64,000 bases of DNA from CAUZIZ01 sp965218775. GTDB taxonomy: Bacteria > Acidobacteriota > UBA6911 > RPQK01 > JAJDTT01. The position numbers were made by a program, and so were the translations under genes. Where the stretch lies: positions 310,001-374,000 of the forward strand of contig CBDCLS010000003.1 of assembly GCA_965218775.1 (NCBI GenBank), given 5' to 3'. Position 1 is the first letter of the stretch. Each line of letters begins with the position of its first letter. The notes beneath the pieces are model-generated. The model did not search any database, had not been told where the DNA came from, and saw nothing but the letters and a program-made list of their open reading frames with translations. Positions 1 to 6,884 of this stretch are shown piece by piece.

Positions 1-1836
1 AGCGTGAGTGAACAAGCCTGCGGGAAGCAGCATGCCCACAGCGGCCTCACCATCGAGTGCCACCGTGAAGTCGCCGCTCGATACCGGACCATCTTGAAGC
101 CCAACGCCATCGGTGGACCAACCCTCCGGAACTCGCTGGCGGAAATCGGCCAGCGGCGAAAAATCTTGTGCGTTGCTCTCGGAACGCTCCCTTTGAGCGG
201 TTCTGTAATCCTGGGCAAGCTTGCTCCAGGTGGCGTTTACGCTACTACCTTGTTTTGCGGATTGGTGAAGCTGTAGCCAGGGAAAGAGAACGTCTTCCAG
301 AGTCGGTTCCGGCGTCGCCTCCTCTTCGGCCGCTTCGCTCTCCCGCTCCTCGGCTGCTGCTTTCTCATCGCTAACCTCCGGCTCCGCCTCGTCGGGTTCG
401 AACCGGATCGCTTTCTCCCAGGCTCCCAGCCGTTCCGGTTTCAGACCTTCGGCCAGCCGTCCCGCCGCTTCCTCCCCACCGATACGAGCCTGGGCCGCCA
501 ACAGGTAACGCGGGATGTCATGAGCGGCCTCCAGCCACCATCCCGCCAGAGGCTCCCGCAGTTTCGACTTCAGCGCCGAAAGCTGGTCCAGAACCTGTCG
601 GTTGCGATCGGACGTATCCAGCGTATTGGTCACCCAGCGCGAACTCATGAATACACCGGCGAGAGCATAATAGTCGCGCTGCGAGACGGCGTCGAACTTA
701 TGATCGTGGCAACGTGCGCAAGCCACGGTCATGGCCTGGAACGCCTTTGAAAAGGCGTCGATCTTGTTGTCCAGCATCTCCTGATGAACACCGTTGACGC
801 TCAGGCTGTCCGCGTGACGTTTTTCGCCCATCTGGAAAAACATTGGCCCCAGGAGCGATTCGTTGATCTGCTCGGAGGCATTGATCCGTGGGTGCGGCAG
901 AAGGTCGCCCGCAATCTGCTCGCGCACGAGCTGGTCGAAGGGGACATCATTGTTGAAGGCGCGAATCAGATAGTCCCGATAGCGCCACGAGCCTTTGGCT
1001 GGAATGTCCCATTCATAGCCATAGGTGTCAGTGTAACGCACAACGTCCATCCAATGCCGTGCCCAGCGCTCGCCGAAGTGCGGTGAAGCCAGGAGACGAT
1101 CGACGGCAGCGGAATACGCGCTGGGGTCCGGATCACTTAGAAAGGCCTTTACTTCCTCGGTACTGGGAGGGAGCCCGGTCAATACGTAGCTCAGGCGGCG
1201 CAGCAAAGTACTGCGGTCGGCGCGAGGAGCAGGACTGAGACCGTTCGCTTCGAGCTCGGCGAGGATCAAACGGTCGACAGCCTGACGCGACCATTGTGCT
1301 TGCTCGACATTGGGAACCGGTGGCCGCACGACAGACTGCAGACTCCACCAGCCGCGTCGCTCGTTGTAGGCTTCCTCCCAAGACTCGTCCGCCGCAGATA
1401 CGGGCGAAGCGGTATCGCGGGGATCGGGCGCTCCCATGCGCACCCATTGCTCGAACGCCTGAATGACCGCAGGAGGCAGTTCCCCCCCCAGAGGCATAGG
1501 CAATTCGGGGCCTTCCTGACGGATGGCTCGAATCAGAAGGCTCCCGTCCGGATCGCCCGGCACGATGGCAGGCCCGGATTTACCGCCTTGTTCCCAGCCG
1601 CCGCGGAAATCCAGCCGCAAGCCCCCTTGCGCCTGCTCACCGCTGTGACATACTGAACAGTTTTCCACCAAGGTGGGGCGAATCTCGCGTTCGAAGAACT
1701 CTAGGGCGGTGGGACTGAAGTCCTTCTCACCAGCCTCCGCAGAATAAACCGTGCCTAAGGCCCAACAAGCCAAGCCCAGAGCGACTGTGAGTGACGTTCC
1801 CTTGCGTGATAAAAAGCGTGAGCAGAACCTCTTCAT
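1..1836 (-). CDS. DUF1549/DUF1553-type secreted cytochrome protein, N-terminal part
   Basis: The reading frame runs on the minus strand from an ATG at 1836 and leaves the window at base 1, so about 612 N-terminal residues are visible. A hydrophobic segment near residues 14-32 looks like a signal peptide. A haem-binding CSVCH motif lies near residues 60-64 (the PSCyt1-type cytochrome domain), followed by a DUF1549 region with ADRSTLLRRLSYVLTGLPP and the family motif CARCHDHKFD. A Glu/Ala-rich linker follows. These proteins are usually over 900 residues, have a C-terminal DUF1553 domain and are encoded next to a DUF1501 protein; both would lie left of the window. They are abundant in Planctomycetes, Verrucomicrobia and Acidobacteria, and their biochemical role is not established. 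Two tandem copies of ATTTTACAAA (1852-1871) sit just upstream of the start. Confidence 0.88.
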   Translation of the reverse strand, partial: MKRFCSRFLSRKGTSLTVALGLACWALGTVYSAEAGEKDFSPTALEFFEREIRPTLVENCSVCHSGEQAQGGLRLDFRGGWEQGGKSGPAIVPGDPDGSLLIRAIRQEGPELPMPLGGELPPAVIQAFEQWVRMGAPDPRDTASPVSAADESWEEAYNERRGWWSLQSVVRPPVPNVEQAQWSRQAVDRLILAELEANGLSPAPRADRSTLLRRLSYVLTGLPPSTEEVKAFLSDPDPSAYSAAVDRLLASPHFGERWARHWMDVVRYTDTYGYEWDIPAKGSWRYRDYLIRAFNNDVPFDQLVREQIAGDLLPHPRINASEQINESLLGPMFFQMGEKRHADSLSVNGVHQEMLDNKIDAFSKAFQAMTVACARCHDHKFDAVSQRDYYALAGVFMSSRWVTNTLDTSDRNRQVLDQLSALKSKLREPLAGWWLEAAHDIPRYLLAAQARIGGEEAAGRLAEGLKPERLGAWEKAIRFEPDEAEPEVSDEKAAAEERESEAAEEEATPEPTLEDVLFPWLQLHQSAKQGSSVNATWSKLAQDYRTAQRERSESNAQDFSPLADFRQRVPEGWSTDGVGLQDGPVSSGDFTVALDGEAAVGMLLPAGLFTHA

Positions 1837-2064
1837 TGTTAAACTCACTGCATTTTACAAAATTTTACAAAATTGGCTGACCCAAACCTATCTGTAGTCC
1901 AGGCCTACTCAAGACAAAAAAGCTCATTGAAAATCCTGCGTAAAAGTATTAACTCCAGGCCAGCCTTTGTCAAGGCAAATGCTTTCTGCTGCCCTTGATG
2001 GGCAAGACTCGAAATGTGTTTTTCGAGCCAAGGGAACCCAGGTAGGCGGTAACCTTGAGATCCG

Positions 2065-3048
2065 TCAGAAAGTGGCGATCGGATTTAAGGGAGAACCGGT
2101 TCCGCCCCCAACGGGCATGGGGGCAGCTGTTAAGAGAAACTCCCAGCGTTCACGGCTAGCAGCCGCCTCGCCCAGTGCCTCCAAATCGCAGCTATCAAAG
2201 ATGTGTACGCCCATCGCAATCAGGACCAGCTGGTGGATCGGGTGTGAGAGTCCCTTGACCCCGGAAGGGAGGACATCGCTCGCTGCCTCGCTCCCGAGCA
2301 ATGCCACGTCCCGCTCCTTCAACCACCGAGCGCAGGAAACGTGAAGCCCGGACGATCTTTTCGACACATCCCATGGTCCAACAGCAGCCCGCCGCGCCCA
2401 GCGACCCGTTCGTAGGAAAACGGCATCCCCACTCGACACTCTCACCCCCGCTTTCTTTTCCCACGCTTCCAGATCTTCCGGGTAGATGGGAGTCCCGGGT
2501 TCCAGATAGGGAACACCCTTGAGCCTCGGAATATCGAACAGAATACCGCGCGTGAAAATCCCATCTTTCAGTTTATGAATGCCCAGCCGCCGGGCACCCT
2601 TTTCAAACACCTCTTTCTTCGAGTAGCCGTTGTACATCTTGCCTTGGTAAAACATGTGACAGAGTGCATCCACGTGAGTGTGTGCGAATCCATGGTAGGA
2701 AACCGAGTAGGTGTCACCGGCAAACTGTTCCGTTCGCGTTATAACGTGACGAAAAGGAGAAGGATTGTCGATCGCTTCCTCCTTATCGACGTCTCTTGCG
2801 AGAGAAACAGAGAACCCTTCCTTGACCAGAGCAGCGGCTTGCTTACGCTTCTGAGGCGTAATCAGGTTGATTGCCCCCAGCTGATCGTCCCTCCCCCAGC
2901 GTCCCCAGTTAGAGAGTTCGCTCATCCAACGATCTGTATCTTCTTTGGTCAGCTGATGCCGTGTCTGGGCAAAGGCCCCCTGCTCAGCGAAGTGAGTTGG
3001 GGCTGAAAACAAAAGCATGGCAAGAAGTACAAGTCGGCCGATTGTCAT
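2065..3048 (-). CDS. Secreted cyclase-family (kynurenine formamidase-like) protein
   Basis: 327 residues with an ATG start. Residues 1-28 form a signal peptide (hydrophobic core LVLLAMLLFSAP, likely cleavage after AFAQ), so the enzyme is probably exported. The body matches the metal-dependent cyclase family (PF04199). The metal-site motif appears as FAHTHVDALCHM, and the conserved features GRWAR and LLGSEA...DVLPSG follow. Known family members hydrolyse amides or lactones, such as N-formylkynurenine; the substrate here cannot be told from sequence. The gene stands alone between the DUF1549-type gene and the left end of the IS1-like transposon. That transposon inserted 75 bp upstream of its start and probably separated it from its native upstream context. 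Confidence 0.85.
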   Translation of the reverse strand: MTIGRLVLLAMLLFSAPTHFAEQGAFAQTRHQLTKEDTDRWMSELSNWGRWGRDDQLGAINLITPQKRKQAAALVKEGFSVSLARDVDKEEAIDNPSPFRHVITRTEQFAGDTYSVSYHGFAHTHVDALCHMFYQGKMYNGYSKKEVFEKGARRLGIHKLKDGIFTRGILFDIPRLKGVPYLEPGTPIYPEDLEAWEKKAGVRVSSGDAVFLRTGRWARRAAVGPWDVSKRSSGLHVSCARWLKERDVALLGSEAASDVLPSGVKGLSHPIHQLVLIAMGVHIFDSCDLEALGEAAASRERWEFLLTAAPMPVGGGTGSPLNPIATF

Positions 3049-3114
3049 GGTATGTCTCCCCTTTTGGTCGTGCGTATTGACTGGTCCATTATTACCTCGT
3101 AGGTCACTCGAGTC

Positions 3115-3122
3115 AAGCGGAG
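3115..3122. repeat. Target site duplication, left copy (AAGCGGAG)
   Basis: The 8-bp sequence AAGCGGAG directly precedes the left inverted repeat and recurs exactly at 6552-6559 after the right inverted repeat. IS1-family elements generate 8-9 bp duplications, so this fits insertion of the whole 3123-6551 segment as one unit. Confidence 0.9.
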
Positions 3123-3146
3123 GGTAGTGTCCTACTGGTGTGTTGG
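3123..3146 (+). repeat. Left terminal inverted repeat of the IS1-like transposon
   Basis: It begins GGTAGTGTCCTACTGG and ends TGTGTTGG at 3146. It pairs with 6528-6551 with 22 of 24 positions identical (mismatches at positions 13 and 15). Confidence 0.88.
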
Positions 3147-3199
3147 CCTTTTTCGGAATCGCCTTCCCATGTCCCTGTCCGCTCAGGCATAATTTCTAC

Positions 3200-3406
3200 A
3201 TGCCTAAGCACACAAGCAAAGTAGATTCCCTCCTACAGGAACTCTCCCAACGGCTTACCGAGGACGAGCTACGTGAACTAGCGGCTCGCATCCTTGGGCA
3301 CTTCGGGGGAAAGCAAGGCGGCAAGGCTAGAGCCGCTAGTCTCACCCAGGAACAGCGCAGTGAGATTGCCAGGAAGGCTGCAGCGGCACGCTGGAAATCA
3401 CAATAA
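3200..3406 (+). CDS. Small basic protein with GGKARA...KAAAARW motif
   Basis: 68 residues from the ATG at 3200; the frame opens earlier, but the charged start PKHTSKVDSLLQEL is a plausible N-terminus. The first half is predicted amphipathic helix (DSLLQELSQRLTEDELRELAARIL). The second half is the Lys/Ala-rich stretch GGKQGGKARAASL...SEIARKAAAARW, a pattern common in small uncharacterised bacterial proteins, some of them nucleic-acid-associated. No enzyme motif is visible. It is the first passenger gene of the IS1-like transposon and starts only 54 bp inside the inverted repeat. A DNA-binding or accessory role in transposition is speculation. Confidence 0.6.
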   Translation: MPKHTSKVDSLLQELSQRLTEDELRELAARILGHFGGKQGGKARAASLTQEQRSEIARKAAAARWKSQ

Positions 3407-3560
3407 TCCGCACCACTGCCTGTGTACTGGTTTATTGTGCCTGTTTATTTCTCTGTGCGGACTTGACCTCACAGCTATCGGGCTGTTACGATTACGGTAG
3501 TCAACGGATTCAGCGAAGAGAGCATGTTTCTGGAGGGGATTGGCAAGACCCGACAGAAAA

Positions 3561-3580
3561 GCCCCGGTTGGAGCCGGGGC
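3561..3580. terminator. GC-rich hairpin GCCCCGG/CCGGGGC
   Basis: A perfect 7-bp stem with a 6-nt loop lies between the small basic gene and the 38-codon gene. It is followed by CTTCTGAATTT rather than a long U-run, so it may be a weak terminator or a leader structure of the downstream short gene. Confidence 0.5.
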
Positions 3581-3611
3581 CTTCTGAATTTAGCGGGCTA
3601 GGAGGTCTATC

Positions 3612-3728
3612 ATGACCGCCTTTGCGTTCGTGGGCAGGAGAATCCGCATAACGGTGATCCTACTCACGGATGGAACGGTAACGATCATCCTGGAGCCTAT
3701 AGGGTTCCCAAGGGTGTTCGTTACCTAA
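3612..3728 (+). CDS. 38-residue hydrophobic/basic peptide between two hairpins
   Basis: An ATG at 3612 is preceded by a near-perfect ribosome site (AGGAGGT, 6 nt upstream). The product starts MTAFAFVGRRIRITVILLTD and ends PRVFVT. The pattern suggests short beta strands or one membrane-associated segment. The gene is bracketed by a GC-rich hairpin upstream (3561-3580) and a long perfect-stem hairpin 3 bp after its stop (3732-3770). The strong Shine-Dalgarno sequence and the terminator-like structure argue that it is translated. No family is recognised. Confidence 0.45.
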   Translation: MTAFAFVGRRIRITVILLTDGTVTIILEPIGFPRVFVT

Positions 3729-3731
3729 CCA

Positions 3732-3770
3732 CGGAAACCGGTGGCTCGGCTTTCGAGCCGCCGGTTTCCG
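3732..3770. terminator. Long hairpin after the 38-codon gene
   Basis: The arms CGGAAACCGG(T)GGCTCG and CGAGCC(G)CCGGTTTCCG form a stem of about 16 bp around a short loop (GCTTT). It begins 3 bp after the stop of the short gene. No long T-run follows, so it may stop transcription inefficiently or protect the RNA 3' end. Confidence 0.55.
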
Positions 3771-3889
3771 CTTGCTTTCAGCTTATCAGTACGGCGGTCT
3801 TGTTGTCAAAAAAGACCTCTGGTGGCGCTGGTCAAGAGACACGCAAGATGTAGTGTCATCGTAGTCTGTGTAAAGGGGGTACAAGAGTC

Positions 3890-4546
3890 ATGCTGCACGC
3901 TGACGAGATTTCAGGGATCGAAAAGAGGATGCGCGAGGAGCACGCACTCGACCTAGAAGCTCTGGAGGCACTGAAGCGCCTGCGAAAGTACCTGCCCGAA
4001 CGGGACAACCTCCCCAAGTCTGGGGCGACGACACCCACCACGCCGCGAACGAAAGGGCAAGGTGTTCGTAGCGGCCTCACGGACGTGATTCGCGGCATCG
4101 TAAGTACGCAAGATCCCACCCGGCGTTGGACTCGTTCTTCTGTCGCGAAGGCTCTTGATGATATAGGCTGTGAAGTCCGAGTGAAGGACAAGGGCGCCGC
4201 TATAAATCAATCACTACGAACCCTCGTCAGCAGGGGTGAACTCAGCCTAATCTCACAGGGGAGCGGTAGTGCCCTATCTGTATATGGACCATCGGAGCGG
4301 AAAAGGGATACAGCAGGGCCTCCGTCATCTCCTGTCCAATCTACGGGCCGCAAAGAGCAGTTAGCTCAATTCCTGCTGACGCATGGCCCCATGTCACGTG
4401 TGGATATCGTCGCGAAGGCAGGTCTGCCTGAAGGGACCGTAAGCTACTGCCTCAAGGACACACACTTTTTCGCGCAGGTAGAGGGCGGGAACTGGAACCT
4501 AACAGAGATCTCTAGGCGCGGGATCGCCCGGACGACCCAACCGTAA
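3890..4546 (+). CDS. Passenger protein with two winged-helix-like segments
   Basis: 218 residues; ATG preceded by AAAGGGGGT. The N-terminal 45 residues are charged and helical (EKRMREEHALDLEALEALKRLRKYL). Two regions then read like small helix-turn-helix/winged-helix modules: about residues 65-125 (TRRWTRSSVAKALDDIGC... LRTLVSRGELSLI) and 155-205 (FLLTHGPMSRVDIVAKAGL... GTVSYCLKD). A Pro/Ser/Thr-rich linker separates them. I do not recognise the family; a DNA-binding regulator is the simplest reading. It sits in the same orientation as the transposase downstream and could control it. A strong promoter lies between the two genes. Confidence 0.65.
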   Translation: MLHADEISGIEKRMREEHALDLEALEALKRLRKYLPERDNLPKSGATTPTTPRTKGQGVRSGLTDVIRGIVSTQDPTRRWTRSSVAKALDDIGCEVRVKDKGAAINQSLRTLVSRGELSLISQGSGSALSVYGPSERKRDTAGPPSSPVQSTGRKEQLAQFLLTHGPMSRVDIVAKAGLPEGTVSYCLKDTHFFAQVEGGNWNLTEISRRGIARTTQP

Positions 4547-4701
4547 GAATCAACGTAGGTGCCGTCCCGCGAACGGTGAGATTGGGTTTGGTACTTCCTG
4601 GCGGAGTGATAGGACGCAAGTCAAGGATCAGTGGGCCGAAATAGTTAACGAGTAATCCTGGGAAAAAGTTGAAAATACTTGAGAAAAACAGGTGAATACC
4701 C

Positions 4702-4731
4702 TTGACTTATGCATGAGCGCTCAAGTATAAT
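4702..4731 (+). promoter_or_regulatory. Strong sigma70-type promoter for the transposase
   Basis: TTGACT (4702-4707) and TATAAT (4726-4731) are separated by 18 bp, a near-consensus housekeeping promoter. It faces the transposase gene and leads into a leader of about 130 nt containing two inverted repeats. Confidence 0.7.
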
Positions 4732-4758
4732 CTAGCTATGCTTTGAGGGGAAAACAAA

Positions 4759-4791
4759 GGCCCGGAGGTTGCGCTAACAACCTACCGGGCC
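4759..4791 (+). promoter_or_regulatory. Leader hairpin upstream of the transposase
   Basis: GGCCCGG AGGTTG and CAACCT ACCGGGCC pair across a short loop, giving about 13 bp with one bulge. It lies 20-50 nt downstream of the predicted transcription start. It could act as an attenuator or a stability element that limits transposase expression. Confidence 0.55.
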
Positions 4792-4830
4792 GCTAACCAA
4801 GCGATTGCTCGCAAGGTCGATGCTGAATCC

Positions 4831-4869
4831 ATTGTGAGCTTTCGCTGGAGAAAGGTCAAGGCTCACAAT
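4831..4869 (+). promoter_or_regulatory. Stem that encloses the transposase ribosome site and start codon
   Basis: ATTGTGAGC (4831-4839) pairs perfectly with GCTCACAAT (4861-4869). The last two bases of the right arm are the A and T of the ATG start (4868-4870), and the Shine-Dalgarno-like GGAGAAAGG lies in the 21-nt loop. Such folding would occlude initiation. Confidence 0.55.
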
Positions 4870-5812
4870 GACTTGCCACAACTGCCAGACTCGATGCGGA
4901 AAACACGGTAGAGACCGACACGGCGTACAGCGTTTCCGCTGCAAGCAGTGCAAGCGAACCTTCCAGGAAGAGCACGAACGACCGTTGGACGATATGCGTG
5001 TTGACCTTCAGAAGGCGACCATGTGCATCAAGCTCCTGGTCGAGGGCAACTCCATCCGAAGCACCGAGAGGATCACTGGCGTCCATAGGGATACGATCAT
5101 GCGGCTACTCAACCTCGCTGGTAAGAAAGCACAGAAGCTGATGGACGAGAAAATGCGAGGCGTCCCCTGCCAGTTAGTCCAGGCAGACGAGATCTGGACC
5201 TACGTGAACAAGAAGCAAAAGCGGCTCAAGGCGAATGACCCCTTTGAGTATGGTGACCAGTATGTGTTTGTCGCTATCGATGCTGCTACCAAGCTGGTCC
5301 CTTCCTTCACCATTGGGAAGCGTGACGGTGACACCGCTCTGCATTTCATGCTTGACTTGGCTGAGAGGGTATCAGGCAGGATTCAGCTCAGTACCGATGC
5401 CTTCGTGCCCTATCTGGAAGCTACAGAGGCCGCCTTTGGTTCTGAAGTTGATTACGCACAGGTTGTGAAGCTCTATGGCGATGACAACCAGCCAGTCCGC
5501 GAAGGTTACCGACCAGCCAGGATAATAGGTCTGAAGTCAACAAGGGTTCAGGGTGATCCCGATATTGAGCTTGTCTCGACCGCTTATATTGAGAGGCAAA
5601 ACCTAACGATGCGGATGGCGATGCGACGATTTACGAGACTAACCAATGCTTTCTCGAAGAAACTGGCCAACCTGAAAGCCGCCGTTGCACTCCATTTCGC
5701 TTACTACAACTTCTGCCGGATTCACCAAAGCCTGAAATGCACTCCGGCGATGGAGGCTGGAATTGCTGATCATGTCTGGACTGTCGAGGAACTACTGGAA
5801 GCCGCAGCCTAA
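4868..5812 (+). CDS. IS1-family-like transposase
   Basis: 314 residues in a single frame. The N-terminus carries a zinc ribbon (CHNCQ... FRCKQCKRTF), then a helix-turn-helix (GNSIRSTERITGVHRDTIMRLL), then a DDE nuclease core: first Asp in QADEIW, second in LSTDAF, and Glu in AYIERQNLTMRM. The C-terminal HFAYYNFCRIHQSL is typical of the family. Classical IS1 makes its transposase by frameshifting; here one continuous gene is present. It cuts and joins the 24-bp ends of the element. The start is fixed by the leader structure that encloses the ATG. Its last 4 bases overlap the stop of the convergent membrane-protein gene. Confidence 0.9.
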   Translation: MTCHNCQTRCGKHGRDRHGVQRFRCKQCKRTFQEEHERPLDDMRVDLQKATMCIKLLVEGNSIRSTERITGVHRDTIMRLLNLAGKKAQKLMDEKMRGVPCQLVQADEIWTYVNKKQKRLKANDPFEYGDQYVFVAIDAATKLVPSFTIGKRDGDTALHFMLDLAERVSGRIQLSTDAFVPYLEATEAAFGSEVDYAQVVKLYGDDNQPVREGYRPARIIGLKSTRVQGDPDIELVSTAYIERQNLTMRMAMRRFTRLTNAFSKKLANLKAAVALHFAYYNFCRIHQSLKCTPAMEAGIADHVWTVEELLEAAA

Positions 5813-6216
5813 TCCAATTGGCGTTTGAAGATTGTAGATGTTCGAGACACGTCTACGCCGAACTCGATTCGCTTCGTGATCTCACTGATTTGGTTCTTCA
5901 AGACACTACGATTTCCATATGCGGACAACCCGAAGTACGCAGCGAGGGTGGCTGACGCAAAAGTCAGGGCAATAAACACGGCAAAGATTCTGTCGTCAAG
6001 GCGGATCGTTAGTAAGACGATAAAAAAACTAATACAAATTCCGAGCGTTAGACTGAATAGCGCTAGCGCTATTGGAGTTGCTCGCTCGGAAATCCCATCT
6101 AATTCTGGCTTTGTTATTGGGTACACATCGAAAATCCTCGGCTTGTAGCGGACAGACACTAAGTCCGTTTCTTCAAGAATAACAGCGGGTTGTTGTGGGT
6201 GTGAATCTTCCACCAA
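5809..6216 (-). CDS. Small membrane protein with two transmembrane helices (passenger)
   Basis: 135 residues or slightly fewer; the start is TTG (6216) or GTG (6213), just after the stop of the zinc-ribbon gene, so the two are an operon and probably translationally coupled. Two adjacent hydrophobic segments near residues 48-95 (IALALFSLTLGICISFFIVL and FAVFIALTFASATLAAYFG) are followed by a cytoplasmic-looking tail that resembles a coiled coil (LKNQISEITKRI). No catalytic motif is seen and the family is not recognised. Its stop overlaps the transposase stop in convergent orientation, so expression of either gene produces antisense RNA to the other's 3' end. Confidence 0.6.
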   Translation of the reverse strand: MVEDSHPQQPAVILEETDLVSVRYKPRIFDVYPITKPELDGISERATPIALALFSLTLGICISFFIVLLTIRLDDRIFAVFIALTFASATLAAYFGLSAYGNRSVLKNQISEITKRIEFGVDVSRTSTIFKRQLD

Positions 6217-6217
6217 G

Positions 6218-6481
6218 CTAGTTTTCTTCCCATTCTTTCATCCCAAGAACTATCAGGTTCAGAAGTTGGGTGTTCCCGCAGGTCTTGCAGACTAACGCTA
6301 CGCAGGGCATCACCTGTCCATCTCCACCAATAGCCATTACTTTGCTGTCGCCGTCCAGTCGGACCGTGACAAACCCATCCGGCATTATCCAGTTGTTTTC
6401 GTCGCACCGGGGGCATGGCCCGGACCTTCTCTTGTTGACAAGCCCAACGATTCGCTTTTTGATTTCCGGCGTGAATTTCAA
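6218..6481 (-). CDS. Zinc-ribbon protein (passenger)
   Basis: 87 residues, TTG start. It contains two CxxC knuckles, CPRC near residues 23-26 and CKTC near 66-69, around a beta-rich core ending GNTQLLNLIVLG. This resembles small uncharacterised bacterial proteins with the pattern CPRC...CxxCGNTxxxNL. It is the first gene of a two-gene minus-strand operon with the membrane protein downstream, both inside the IS1-like transposon. The pairing of a soluble zinc ribbon with a small membrane partner suggests a sensor/effector or accessory pair, but no function is established. Confidence 0.7.
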   Translation of the reverse strand: MKFTPEIKKRIVGLVNKRRSGPCPRCDENNWIMPDGFVTVRLDGDSKVMAIGGDGQVMPCVALVCKTCGNTQLLNLIVLGMKEWEEN

Positions 6482-6527
6482 GTTCTGAAATCATAGTTTC
6501 CGACGACGAGACGGTCAAGCCTTCATA

Positions 6528-6551
6528 CCAACACACAAATAGGACACTACC
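6528..6551 (-). repeat. Right terminal inverted repeat of the IS1-like transposon
   Basis: Read on the minus strand from 6551 it begins GGTAGTGTCCTATTTG and ends TGTGTTGG, matching the left repeat at 3123-3146 in 22 of 24 positions. Confidence 0.88.
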
Positions 6552-6559
6552 AAGCGGAG
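6552..6559. repeat. Target site duplication, right copy (AAGCGGAG)
   Basis: Exact repeat of 3115-3122, directly outside the right inverted repeat. Confidence 0.9.
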
Positions 6560-6616
6560 CGGGCCCACCGAATGATCCGCTTCAGGCGCCGAATTTCTTC
6601 CTGCGAGAGCTCCTCC

Positions 6617-6848
6617 TTACCCGGAGAAGCTGAGATAATCGGTCCGTCCGCCATCTGCGGTGAGGGCTTGTCCCTGTCACAAAGCGGCGTTATTTACCAG
6701 CACGTCAATGGTAGTGAACCTTTCGACCGTTCTGTCGACCATAGCCTGCACGGCTGAACGATCCGCAACGTCTGCTTGTATCGCTTCGGCCTCTCCTCCC
6801 AAAACCTGGATTGCCTTGACGACTTCCTGAGCAGCAGTGTGATTGCTC
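6617..6848 (-). pseudogene. SDR oxidoreductase remnant with internal deletion
   Basis: The minus strand reads ...EVVKAIQVLGGEAEAIQADV...TTIDVLVNNAAL, the middle of a short-chain dehydrogenase (Rossmann core up to the NNAG strand). A TGA follows and then, in the same frame, GQALTADGGRTDYLSFSG and TAA, the typical SDR C-terminus. The glycine-rich N-terminus and the catalytic Ser/Tyr/Lys region are both missing. The 5' side ends near 6848 in AT-rich sequence before the IS4 element. Confidence 0.75.
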
Positions 6849-6884
6849 ACAAAGAAAAAATACAAAATGGAATGCACAAGAACC

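Larger units (their letters stand above)
3123..6551. mobile_element. IS1-family-like transposon with passenger genes (3,429 bp)
   Basis: Both ends carry a 24-bp inverted repeat, left 3123-3146 and right 6528-6551. Each starts GGTAGTGTCCTA and ends TGTGTTGG, with two mismatches, and they are flanked by the exact 8-bp duplication AAGCGGAG. The element contains one IS1-like transposase (4868-5812). Unlike ordinary IS1 elements (about 0.7-1 kb) it also holds three plus-strand genes to the left of the transposase and a two-gene minus-strand cassette to the right. None of the passengers is an obvious resistance or catabolic gene. Its insertion separated the SDR remnant region (after 6552) from the cyclase gene (before 3115). 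The boundaries are seen directly; the idea that the passengers travel with the element is inferred from the clean ends. Confidence 0.88.
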
